Source: Bacteroidaceae bacterium (lineage in GTDB: Bacteria; Bacteroidota; Bacteroidia; Bacteroidales; Bacteroidaceae). From it: DNA of 37,342 nucleotides. The position numbers were made by a program, and so were the translations under genes. This document shows positions 1 through 7,556 of the stretch, in pieces. Under the pieces are notes generated by a model. The model was not told where the DNA came from, did not search any database, and saw only the letters and a program-made list of their open reading frames with translations. The stretch lies in assembly GCA_017516265.1 (NCBI GenBank), contig JAFXDL010000078.1, positions 1-37,342 on the forward strand. Direction: 5' to 3'. Each line of letters opens with the position of its first letter. Position 1 is the first letter of the stretch.

Positions 1-1
1 A

Positions 2-178
2 GCTTTTTGTGTTGTACCGAGAAGTAGTCGTGAGATATTGGAACATATTGGGGTAATTTATCATCATAAGAATATATTGAAATTCATCAATAGTCTTGTT
101 GATTCTGGTCTCTTGGAAAGAACAATTCCTGATGTCCCTAACTCTCCACAACAAAGGTATGTGGCAAAGAAGAAATGA
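2..178 (+). CDS. C-terminal fragment of a winged-helix protein (AlbA_2/RecG-like ATP-binding or Fic family), 5' cut by window
   Basis: The frame is open from the window edge and gives 58 codons before TGA. The tail reads like the C-terminal winged helix shared by Bacteroidales AlbA_2/RecG-like ATP-binding proteins and Fic proteins: an REILEHIG helix, then a KFINSLVDSGLLERT recognition helix and a TIPDVPNSPQQRY wing. That wing (T-I/N-P-D-x-P-x-S-P-x-Q-x-Y) is what I recognise. The catalytic part lies outside the window, so the two families cannot be separated from this piece. The AlbA_2-like start that follows at 205 makes the AlbA_2 reading slightly more likely. Confidence 0.6.
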   Translation, partial: AFCVVPRSSREILEHIGVIYHHKNILKFINSLVDSGLLERTIPDVPNSPQQRYVAKKK

Positions 179-204
179 AGATAACGCTATAAAAAGTTAC
201 AACC

Positions 205-285
205 ATGACCCAAGAATCTCAAAATATAGAATTCAAGGAAAGTTGGCGTGACGAATATCTGAAATGGATATGCGGTTTCCAATGA
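205..285 (+). pseudogene. 26-codon 5' remnant of an AlbA_2/RecG-like gene
   Basis: ATG at 205 opens a short frame that stops at 283-285. Its residues (ESQNIEFKESWRDEYLKWIC, then GFQ) match what I know as the start of Bacteroidales AlbA_2 / divergent RecG-like ATP-binding proteins, which normally continue with an ANAQGG-type segment. Here the frame ends right after that helix and the next gene's leader begins. It follows the tail of a possibly related protein by 26 bp. I read it as a gene truncated by deletion, or one side of a tandem pair collapsed by recombination. It is too short to be functional as a member of the family. Confidence 0.5.
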
Positions 286-323
286 ATCCGAATAAAGAGA
301 AAAACAATAAATATATACTAATT

Positions 324-3300
324 ATGAAAAAACTGATTTACACATTGGCTTGCGCCCTTTTTGTGGGAGGGATGGGAGTAAGTTGCACTTCCGAGAAGTT
401 GGCCATTGAGCGTACCGTGCGCTACCAACCCGATGGGGATGACTTTGTGATTGTGAATGGCGACCGCCGGTTTACACGTGCCTTGTATGGTGGACATACG
501 GGCTTCCGTGTGGAGACGAGTGATGTGCCTGAGTTTGCCTTTTATTTGCCCCGTATGGGTGGTAACCTCACTTTCTCGGTGAAGGTGGGGGAGAAGGTGC
601 TTCCGCTCAACGATGCCGAGCGCATCGAATGCCGTTATCGCCCTGGTAAGCGCATCTATCACATTACTGATCCGCTTTTGGGTGAGGGCAGCATCCACAT
701 GGAGGTGCTTGCCTTGATGGATGAGGATGCCGGTGTGTGGAAGATTACTACTGACGGATTGCCCGAGGAGGCCACTCTTGGATGGAAGTTTGGCGGCGTG
801 GCCAACAAGCGTTTCAGTCGCGAAGGCGATATGGGTGTTGACCGCGACGATTGCTTCTACCTGCTTCCCGAATATTGTAAGGATAATGAATATACCCTTG
901 CCGATAACAATTTCAGTGTGAAGTCCATCAAGAATAAGTATGGACAACACACGGTGTATGGATTCTTCCCCGAAGGAGCAGTGCATGAGGTGAGGAATTT
1001 GTCTGAAGTTCAGGAGTTGCAGGAGTTCAGGAGTTCAGACAATAGTATCGTAGATAATGCAGCTGAAACATCAATTGAGCATCCTGTCCTCCTTGGTTCT
1101 CTTCCTTTGGAGGCTAAGGGAGAAAAGGATTACTACATTATGCTTGGCCTCTCGGACAATGGAAGTGCCATCGACAAGGCTTTTGCCAAGGCCGAAGCCC
1201 AGCGTGCAGCGTTGGCCGGACGTATTCAGTTCACTACTCCCGACCCCTATTTCAATACCGTAGGTGGTGCGTTGGCCGTAGCTGCTGATGGTGTGTGGGA
1301 CGGTACGACGTGGCTCCACGGTGCCATTGGTTGGCGTATGCCGTTGGCCGGATGGCGTGCGGCTTATGCCGGTGATGCCCTTGGTTGGCACGACCGCGCC
1401 CGTAAGCATTTCAATGCCTATGCTGCTTCTCAGGTGACAGACGTTGAGCCCATTTATCAGCACCCCATGCAGGACTCAACCCTCAACCTGGCGCGTGCGG
1501 TCAAGAAATGGGGTACACAGATGTACAGCAACGGATACATTTGTCGCAATCCGAACCGCGACAATCAGATGCACCACTACGACATGAACCTTAACTACAT
1601 GGACGAACTCCTGTGGCACCTCAACTGGACAGGCGATTGGGAGTATGTGCGTGAGATTTGGCCCGTCATCGAGCGCCATTTGGCTTGGGAGAAACGCAAC
1701 TTCGACCCCGATGGTGACGGCCTCTACGATGCCTATTGTTGCATTTGGGCAAGCGATGCTCTTTATTACAATGGTGGTGCGGCCACTCACTCAACTGCTC
1801 TCAACTATCGTGCCAACCGCATGGCTGCCCGCCTGGCCAAGGGATTGGGTATGTCTGAAAAGGCTGCTCATTATCAGGCCGAGGCCGACCGCATCTACAA
1901 GGCTATCGACGAGACCTTATGGATGGAGGACAAAGGTGTATGGGCAGAGTATAAGGACCTGATGGGCCACCAGCGCTTGCACAAGAGTCCGGCTGTGTGG
2001 ACCATCTATCACACGATTGACAGCGAAGTGGGTACGCCCCTCCAGCGTTATCGCGCAACACAGTACGTGGATAATGAAATACCTCATATTCCCGTAGTGG
2101 CTGAAGGACTTGATGCCAAGGCTGATGGCCTCGGATATGAGCAATATGCCACCATCTCTACCACTAACTGGCAGCCGTATGCTTGGAGTATCAATAATGT
2201 GGCTTTTGCCGAAGTGATGCACACAGCTCTTGTCTATTGGATGGCCGGACGTTACGAAGCGGGTTACCACCTGTTGAAGAGTTCGATGCTCGATGGTATG
2301 TACTTGGGTGGAAGCCCTGGAAATTTCGGACAGATTTCGCACTACGACGTGGCGCGTGCCGAGTGTTATCGCGACTTTGGTGACCCTGTGGGTGTAGCTT
2401 CACGTGTCTATATCCAGGGACTTTATGGTGTGCTTCCCGACCGCTTGGCTGGTCGCCTGGTGCTTCGTCCCGGTTTCCCCAAGACATGGGAGGAGGCTTC
2501 GTTGAAGACACCGGATATTGCGTATGCTTATAAAAGAGTTGACAAGGGAGAAGGTGACTCTTACCGCATCCATTTGGACAAGAACTTTGGTGTAGATACG
2601 TTGCTCCTTCAAGTGCGTGCTTATCGCGAAACATTGGACGAAGCCAAGGTGAATGGTAAAGTTGTCACCTGGCGCGAACTTCCCGGTTATGTGGATTATC
2701 CGATGATAGAAGTGGTGATTCCTGCTAAGAATGTGTATGATTTGAAGGTGGAGTTGGCTTGGAGTGGCAGACTCCATCCCGGCCTTCTCCAAGGGGAAGG
2801 AGTGAATACTTCAACGAATAATGGGCAGAACATTTCACTCCCCTCCCTTGCGGAGGGGCAGGGGGAGGGTCTGCTGTATTCTATCCTCTCTTCCCAATTC
2901 GAGCATGTGAAGGCTGACAAGTTGGAGCCTGTTTCTTTGGTCGAGTATGTGAACGATTCGCTCACCAACCTTTTCCAACCGCGCTATTTCTCTCCGCGTC
3001 CTGAGCGCACTACGTTGCAAATTCCCGTACAGGGCATTGGTGAATGGTGTCATCCGCAGGCTACTTTCGAGTTGAACGACTCTGCTTTGCGTGTGGCTGA
3101 GACGCTGAACACTTCAGTGGGTGTGCCTTTCCTCACACCGGTGAAGGGACACAATGTTGTGTTCACCACGCTTTGGGACAACTTCCCCTCGGTGAATACG
3201 ATTCCTTTGCAGGGTAAGGCCAACCGCATCTATCTGATGATGGCCGGTAGCACCAATGCCATGCAGAGTCAGATTGAGAATGGTGTGGTGCGTGTAGCTT

Positions 3301-3662
3301 ATACGGATGATTCGGCCGATTCGCTCCTGCTCATCAATCCCGAGAGCTGGATTCCCATCGAACAGGATTTCTATGACGATGGTCTTGCTTTCCGCTTGAA
3401 GGCCAAGCGCCCCTATCGTCTGCACTTGAAGAGTGGTCTGGTAAGCCGTACGCTCAGTGCCGAACTGGGACGCGATGTACAAGATGCCGCCCATTCAGTT
3501 GACCTCAATAGTACGGGCATCTTTGGCAATGTGCTCGAAGGTGGTGCTGCTACACTTTACGACCTCCCGCTTGATGGCCAGAAGGAGTTGAAGCACTTGC
3601 AAGTGGAGGCTCTCTCCAACGATGTGGTCATTGGTCTGTTGGGTGTGACGTTACAGAGATAA
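324..3662 (+). CDS. DUF4450-like six-hairpin glycosidase-type surface lipoprotein
   Basis: The start is placed at ATG 324, because from there the protein begins with a clean lipoprotein signal (MKKLIYTLAC..., lipobox GVSC, Cys21); upstream in-frame codons encode no signal. The product is 1112 aa. Residues about 25-300 look like a beta-rich domain. Residues about 305-750 are rich in Trp, Tyr and His and resemble an (alpha/alpha)6 toroid (GWRMPLAGWRAAYAGDALGW near 335; HSTALNYRANRMAARLAKGL near 488). The rest is a beta-sandwich tail. Length and layout fit the Bacteroidales DUF4450 family, thought to be carbohydrate-active; the substrate is unknown. Two stretches are repeat DNA translated in frame: residues about 228-241 and 815-850. 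No TonB/SusCD pair is adjacent. Family assignment rests on recall. Confidence 0.7.
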   Translation: MKKLIYTLACALFVGGMGVSCTSEKLAIERTVRYQPDGDDFVIVNGDRRFTRALYGGHTGFRVETSDVPEFAFYLPRMGGNLTFSVKVGEKVLPLNDAERIECRYRPGKRIYHITDPLLGEGSIHMEVLALMDEDAGVWKITTDGLPEEATLGWKFGGVANKRFSREGDMGVDRDDCFYLLPEYCKDNEYTLADNNFSVKSIKNKYGQHTVYGFFPEGAVHEVRNLSEVQELQEFRSSDNSIVDNAAETSIEHPVLLGSLPLEAKGEKDYYIMLGLSDNGSAIDKAFAKAEAQRAALAGRIQFTTPDPYFNTVGGALAVAADGVWDGTTWLHGAIGWRMPLAGWRAAYAGDALGWHDRARKHFNAYAASQVTDVEPIYQHPMQDSTLNLARAVKKWGTQMYSNGYICRNPNRDNQMHHYDMNLNYMDELLWHLNWTGDWEYVREIWPVIERHLAWEKRNFDPDGDGLYDAYCCIWASDALYYNGGAATHSTALNYRANRMAARLAKGLGMSEKAAHYQAEADRIYKAIDETLWMEDKGVWAEYKDLMGHQRLHKSPAVWTIYHTIDSEVGTPLQRYRATQYVDNEIPHIPVVAEGLDAKADGLGYEQYATISTTNWQPYAWSINNVAFAEVMHTALVYWMAGRYEAGYHLLKSSMLDGMYLGGSPGNFGQISHYDVARAECYRDFGDPVGVASRVYIQGLYGVLPDRLAGRLVLRPGFPKTWEEASLKTPDIAYAYKRVDKGEGDSYRIHLDKNFGVDTLLLQVRAYRETLDEAKVNGKVVTWRELPGYVDYPMIEVVIPAKNVYDLKVELAWSGRLHPGLLQGEGVNTSTNNGQNISLPSLAEGQGEGLLYSILSSQFEHVKADKLEPVSLVEYVNDSLTNLFQPRYFSPRPERTTLQIPVQGIGEWCHPQATFELNDSALRVAETLNTSVGVPFLTPVKGHNVVFTTLWDNFPSVNTIPLQGKANRIYLMMAGSTNAMQSQIENGVVRVAYTDDSADSLLLINPESWIPIEQDFYDDGLAFRLKAKRPYRLHLKSGLVSRTLSAELGRDVQDAAHSVDLNSTGIFGNVLEGGAATLYDLPLDGQKELKHLQVEALSNDVVIGLLGVTLQR
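1005..1045 (+). repeat. GGAGTTCAG microrepeat tract inside the DUF4450-like gene
   Basis: A tandem AGGAGTTCAG/AGGAGTTGC tract ends in ACAATAG. The 18 nt at 1028-1045 are identical to the reverse complement of 25335-25352, in the non-coding repeat field downstream of lolD. Here the tract is read as EVQELQEFRSSDNS in the open frame. Confidence 0.75.
2767..2874 (+). repeat. In-frame REP-type hairpin doublet inside the DUF4450-like gene (36 codons)
   Basis: The segment is bounded by GCAGAC (2767-2772) and its perfect inverse GTCTGC (2869-2874). It contains a left unit (2769-2807) and an inverted right unit (2832-2872). The right unit, reverse-complemented, matches the intergenic unit at 10406-10449 over nearly all of about 43 nt (shared CTCCCCCTGCCCCTCC and AGGGAGGGGAGTGAAAT). 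It is exactly 108 nt, so the frame is kept, adding low-complexity Gly/Leu/Ser/Asn sequence between two domains. Confidence 0.75.
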
Positions 3663-3669
3663 ATAGTCA

Positions 3670-3774
3670 TTTTTAGGCGCGGATTACGCGGATTACACGG
3701 ATAAATTATGACCTATTGGTAAACTTTGATCCTTGAACTTTAAACCCATTTATCCGCGTATCCGCGCCTAAAAA
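3670..3774. repeat. Long inverted repeat of the GGATTACGCGGATTACACGG family, copy A
   Basis: The left arm at 3670-3702 starts TTTTTAGGCGCGGATTA. The right arm at 3749-3774 is its inverse, with one 8-nt internal segment missing. It lies between the convergent ends of the DUF4450-like and kinase genes, so it may end transcription from both sides. Related copies are at 11557-11635 and 33134-33205. Confidence 0.8.
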
Positions 3775-3775
3775 C

Positions 3776-4537
3776 TTATGCAAACCTTTTCAGCGGGTGT
3801 AGCACATGATGTTTGAAACTCCTCTCAATGCGTCTTCTGAGTTTGTGTAACAGGATGAAGAAAATGCATCGGTCGGTTTCGAAACCGCGTAGGGTGGCAT
3901 ATTGGTCAATAGCTCCAATGGCCTGACTGATGCTCAGCCCCATTTGCTCGAAGAACAGAGCGGAATCTTTCTCCGTCGGCGTTTTGCCGATGTGTATGCG
4001 GTTGATGTCTATCAAGGCAAAGTGGTAGTGTTTCCCCCTTTTGTAGAAGAATATGTTCCCCGAGTTGTAGTCTTTAGGCATGATACCGGCTTCGTGCAGG
4101 CAGGCTGTATAGCGGATGAAGTCGGATGCTATCAGTTCCTTTTCTTCTTTGGGCAGATTCATTTGGGGAATATCGTTCATCAATGGATAGGGGAGCAGCT
4201 CCGAGATGAAATATCCCGTATGGAAGATGCCCCATTTCTTTCTTTCAATGTAAGCAATGGGACGTGCTGTGTCGAATCCCCGCTTCAACAGCTCTTCGGC
4301 ATATTCGTATGCCCGTCGGGCTTTAGTCTTTCGCAGGCAGGAGTAGATGATACAGTTGGCCCATGTTGGCCGTTTGTATTGTTTGATCACTACGTCGAGA
4401 TTTCCCCACTTCGCCCATTCTACGGTATTGCGGTGGTTGCAGAATGTTTTTTCTCTCTCGTACTGTCCTTTTGGAACGGCCTCTATGAATTTCCTGTACA
4501 TCCAGTAATTGGGATGGATATGGATTCGTTCGTTCAT
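3776..4537 (-). CDS. Kdo/WaaP (InaA)-like lipopolysaccharide kinase family protein
   Basis: The product has 253 aa and a protein-kinase-like fold. The ATP-binding lysine is likely K52 (VVIKQY). The catalytic loop is KDYNSGN (D156, N161), preceded by LHEAGI. The metal-binding Asp is D177 in ALIDINR, in place of DFG. This matches the Kdo/WaaP/InaA family, which phosphorylates heptose or Kdo sugars of lipid A-core; acting on the inner face of the inner membrane is inferred. It overlaps the preceding small gene by 4 bp (ATGA-type), so the two are probably translated together. No other LPS genes are in the window, so the acceptor is unknown. Confidence 0.75.
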   Translation of the reverse strand: MNERIHIHPNYWMYRKFIEAVPKGQYEREKTFCNHRNTVEWAKWGNLDVVIKQYKRPTWANCIIYSCLRKTKARRAYEYAEELLKRGFDTARPIAYIERKKWGIFHTGYFISELLPYPLMNDIPQMNLPKEEKELIASDFIRYTACLHEAGIMPKDYNSGNIFFYKRGKHYHFALIDINRIHIGKTPTEKDSALFFEQMGLSISQAIGAIDQYATLRGFETDRCIFFILLHKLRRRIERSFKHHVLHPLKRFA

Positions 4538-4743
4538 ATTCTTTTCAGATAGTATATCAGGTTATCCTCTTGACTGCGGCAGATGCGTCCGTCGCGCAGC
4601 AGTTGGCAGATGGCCAAACAGAGCTGTGTGTCGTCCATGCGGGTGATTTCCTGCAATTCATCGTACAGGTACTTGATTCCTTGCGACAGCTGTCCATAGA
4701 TACGGTTGCTGTCCTCAATAATGGTTTTCAGATTCATCTTCAT
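4534..4743 (-). CDS. Small winged-helix-like protein coupled to the LPS kinase
   Basis: A 69-codon gene with a good ribosome-binding site (AAAGGAGGATTGAACG just before ATG 4743). A second in-frame ATG lies two codons in. The sequence (GQLSQGIKYLYDELQEITRM, then DDTQLCLAICQLLRDGRI) resembles the short winged-helix domain of DUF2582-type proteins: a predicted helix, a D-x-Q-L-x-L-A-I recognition helix and a beta wing. No enzymatic motif is visible. Its stop overlaps the kinase start, suggesting a shared operon and perhaps a regulatory or chaperone role. The family call is tentative. Confidence 0.6.
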   Translation of the reverse strand: MKMNLKTIIEDSNRIYGQLSQGIKYLYDELQEITRMDDTQLCLAICQLLRDGRICRSQEDNLIYYLKRI

Positions 4744-5055
4744 CGTTCAATCCTCCTTTGTTTTTTGTTTATGACAACGCAAAGGTCGTACTAAAAGTTG
4801 GATTTTTCCCTATCCTTTTTTCCCCTCCTCTGTCCTGAAATCCCTATTGAAAGGTATTTTCAGAAGAATTAACTACGGCGAGACATTTCCGCTGTCCTTT
4901 TTCTCTTGTGAATTGTTCTTTTTAGAACTTGTCCGGACGGATGCTTTAGGATATTCAGTGTGAATCTGCCACCTGTCTGTTGACCATGTGAGGGGTGTCT
5001 TGTTGCGTAGAGTGACTGTATCCTTACTGGAAAAGTGAAAAATGTCGCAAAAGTC
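4744..5055. other. Intergenic region between the divergent kinase operon and trpB2
   Basis: No gene is supported here. On the minus strand an imperfect -7 match (GACCTTTG, forward 4780-4787) lies 37 bp before the small winged-helix gene and could be its promoter. The trpB promoter occupies the right end. The remainder has no convincing hairpin or conserved reading frame. Confidence 0.4.
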
Positions 5056-5086
5056 TTGTCTATGATAACATAATTATGTATTTTTG
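5056..5086 (+). promoter_or_regulatory. Bacteroidetes-type promoter of the trpB2-proB-proA-argF' run
   Basis: TTG (5056-5058), 20 bp spacer, TATTTTTG (5079-5086) fits the Bacteroidetes consensus TTTG-N19-21-TAnnTTTG. It ends 28 bp before the trpB start, giving a short leader of about 20 nt. Confidence 0.7.
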
Positions 5087-5114
5087 CGGCTTCAAATAAC
5101 AAAATGAAAGAAAT

Positions 5115-6467
5115 ATGAGTGCGAAACAGAAAAGATTTTTCCTCTCTGAGGACGAGATACCCCGCTATTGGTACAACATTCAGGCCGACATGGTGAACAA
5201 GCCCATGCCGCCTCTGAACCCTCAGACAAAGGAACCTTTGAAGCCAGAAGATCTCTATCCTATCTTCGCCAAGGAGCTTTGTCATCAGGAACTTGATCAG
5301 GAGAATGCTTGGATTGAAATTCCCGAACCCGTGCGCGAGTACTATAAATATTGGCGTTCTACTCCACTGGTGCGTGCCTACGGCCTTGAAAAGGCATTGG
5401 GTACCCCTGCACATATCTATTTCAAGAACGAGAGTGTAAGTCCTATCGGTTCTCACAAACTCAACTCTGCTATCCCGCAGGCCTACTATTGCCAACAGGA
5501 AGGAGTGACCAACGTCACTACTGAAACTGGTGCCGGTCAGTGGGGAGCCGCCCTTTCATACGCTGCCAAACTTTTTGGATTGGAAGCTGCCGTGTATCAG
5601 GTGAAAATCAGTTACGAGCAGAAACCCTATCGTCGCAGTATTATGCAGACTTTTGGTGCTCAGGTCACCCCGTCTCCTTCGATGTCCACCCGTGCCGGTA
5701 AGGATATTCTGACGCAGACCCCCAATCATCAAGGTTCGCTCGGTACAGCTATTTCCGAAGCCATCGAATTGGCGCGTACTACACCCAATTGCAAATATAC
5801 CCTCGGCTCTGTGTTGAGCCATGTCTCTTTGCATCAGACCATCATCGGCCTCGAAGCCGAAAAGCAGATGGAGATGGCAGGTGAGTATCCTGATATTGTG
5901 ATAGGTTGCTTTGGCGGAGGCTCTAATTTTGCAGGAATCAGTTTCCCCTTTATGCGCCATACTATCAAGGATGGGCGTAAGACACGTTATATTGCCGCTG
6001 AACCTGCTTCTTGTCCTAAGTTGACCCGTGGTAAATTCCAATATGATTTTGCTGATGAAGCAGGTTATACACCTTTGCTTCCCATGTACACCCTTGGCCA
6101 CAAGTTCGCTCCGGCCAATATTCATGCGGGTGGCCTCCGTTTCCATGGTGCAGGTGTCATCGTGTCCCAATTGTTGAAAGATGGTTTGATGGAAGCTGTT
6201 GATATTCCTCAGCTTGAGACTTTCGAGACCGGTTGTCTCTTTGCTCGTGCCGAGGGTATCATCCCCGCTCCTGAATCGTGCCATGCTATCGCTGCCGCCG
6301 TACGTGAAGCCAAGAAGTGTATTGAAACAGGGGAAGAGAAGGTTATCCTTTTTAATCTTTCCGGTCACGGTTTGGTTGATATGGCTTCTTACGACCAGTA
6401 CTTGGCGGGTAACTTGATGAACTACAGTCTCCCCGATGAGATGATTGAGAAGAGCTTGGAGTCATGA
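5115..6467 (+). CDS. trpB: TrpB2-type tryptophan synthase beta chain-like PLP enzyme
   Basis: The 450-aa protein has the long N-terminal extension typical of TrpB2 enzymes. The PLP lysine is K115 in IGSHKLNSA, and the phosphate-binding loop is GGGSNFAG near residue 267. TETGAGQWG (about 136) and GCLFARAEGIIPAPESCHA are further TrpB landmarks. TrpB2 enzymes condense serine and indole; some work without TrpA or use other acceptors such as phosphoserine. No trpA is adjacent; the gene sits directly ahead of proB, with a 4-bp ATGA overlap. The start is set by ATG 5115 after a weak purine-rich site. Confidence 0.9.
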   Translation: MSAKQKRFFLSEDEIPRYWYNIQADMVNKPMPPLNPQTKEPLKPEDLYPIFAKELCHQELDQENAWIEIPEPVREYYKYWRSTPLVRAYGLEKALGTPAHIYFKNESVSPIGSHKLNSAIPQAYYCQQEGVTNVTTETGAGQWGAALSYAAKLFGLEAAVYQVKISYEQKPYRRSIMQTFGAQVTPSPSMSTRAGKDILTQTPNHQGSLGTAISEAIELARTTPNCKYTLGSVLSHVSLHQTIIGLEAEKQMEMAGEYPDIVIGCFGGGSNFAGISFPFMRHTIKDGRKTRYIAAEPASCPKLTRGKFQYDFADEAGYTPLLPMYTLGHKFAPANIHAGGLRFHGAGVIVSQLLKDGLMEAVDIPQLETFETGCLFARAEGIIPAPESCHAIAAAVREAKKCIETGEEKVILFNLSGHGLVDMASYDQYLAGNLMNYSLPDEMIEKSLES

Positions 6468-7546
6468 AAAGTCAGTTTACACGGATAGCCGTAAAGATAG
6501 GCAGCAACGTGTTGACGAGGAAGGATGGCACACTGGATGTCACCCGTATGTCGGCTTTGGTGGATCAGATAGCCGAACTTCGACGTGAGGGCATCGAGGT
6601 GATTCTCATTTCTTCAGGAGCCGTAGCTTCAGGGCGTAGCGAGTTGCATATCGACAAAAAAATGGACAGCGTGGAGCAACGTCAGCTTTACTCCGCCGTG
6701 GGACAGGCCAAACTTATCAACCGGTATTACGAACTCTTTCGTGAACACCATATTCCCGTAGGACAAGTGCTGACCATGAAGGAAAATTTCGGCACGCGTC
6801 GTCACTATCTGAATCAACGTGGTTGTATGACGGTCATGCTGGAGAACGGAGTCATCCCCATCGTGAACGAGAATGATACCATTTCGGTAACGGAACTGAT
6901 GTTCACCGATAATGATGAATTGAGCGGCCTTATTGCTTCCATGATGGATGCCCAAGCATTGGTCATCCTCAGCAACATTGATGGTATATTTACCGGTTCG
7001 CCTGCCGATCCTGCCAGCCGTATTATCCCTGTAGTGGAGTTGGGCAAGGACTTGACGGAGTATATACAGACCGAAAAGTCCGGATTCGGCCGTGGAGGCA
7101 TGATTACCAAGACCAACATTGCACGCAAAGTGGCCGACGAGGGTATCACCGTGTTTATAGCCAATGGCAAACGCGACAATATTTTGGTCAGTCTTATGCA
7201 CGACCCTGAGGGAACGCTCTGTACCCGTTTTGAACCGAATCGTGAAGCATTGGGCAGTGTGAAAAAGTGGATTGCCCACTCCGAGGGTTTTGCCAAGGGA
7301 GAGATTCACCTTAATCAGCGTGCAGTGGAGGTGCTTACCGGTGAACAGGCTGTGAGTCTGCTTCCCGTAGGCGTTACCCGCATTGAGGGAGATTTTGAGA
7401 AGGACGACATCGTCTGTTTGATGGATGCTCATGGTGTTCGCATCGGTGTTGGCCGTGTCTCTTGCGATGCCGTTGAAGCCCGCAGTGTGGCTGGCAAGCA
7501 CGGACAGCGTCCGTTGATTCATTATGACTATCTCTATTTGGAATAA
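6464..7546 (+). CDS. proB: Glutamate 5-kinase
   Basis: ProB phosphorylates L-glutamate to glutamyl-5-phosphate, the first step of proline synthesis. The 360-aa protein has the amino-acid kinase fold (KIGSNVL near residue 11, ISSGAVASG near 49, NENDTIS, FTDNDELSGLIA) and a C-terminal PUA domain from about 275 (LNQRAVEVLTGEQAVSLLPV). The start codon overlaps the trpB stop by 4 bp. The acyl-phosphate product is used by ProA, encoded two genes downstream; an esterase gene separates them. Confidence 0.95.
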   Translation: MKSQFTRIAVKIGSNVLTRKDGTLDVTRMSALVDQIAELRREGIEVILISSGAVASGRSELHIDKKMDSVEQRQLYSAVGQAKLINRYYELFREHHIPVGQVLTMKENFGTRRHYLNQRGCMTVMLENGVIPIVNENDTISVTELMFTDNDELSGLIASMMDAQALVILSNIDGIFTGSPADPASRIIPVVELGKDLTEYIQTEKSGFGRGGMITKTNIARKVADEGITVFIANGKRDNILVSLMHDPEGTLCTRFEPNREALGSVKKWIAHSEGFAKGEIHLNQRAVEVLTGEQAVSLLPVGVTRIEGDFEKDDIVCLMDAHGVRIGVGRVSCDAVEARSVAGKHGQRPLIHYDYLYLE

Positions 7547-7556
7547 ATTCTGTTTT

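Noticed and set aside
264..323. Upstream start for the DUF4450-like gene
   Set aside because: It would place 20 extra residues before a clear lipoprotein signal; ATG 324 fits the signal peptide.
3902..4552. Plus-strand 216-codon frame opposite the kinase gene
   Set aside because: The minus strand encodes kinase motifs with catalytic residues in order; the plus frame has none.
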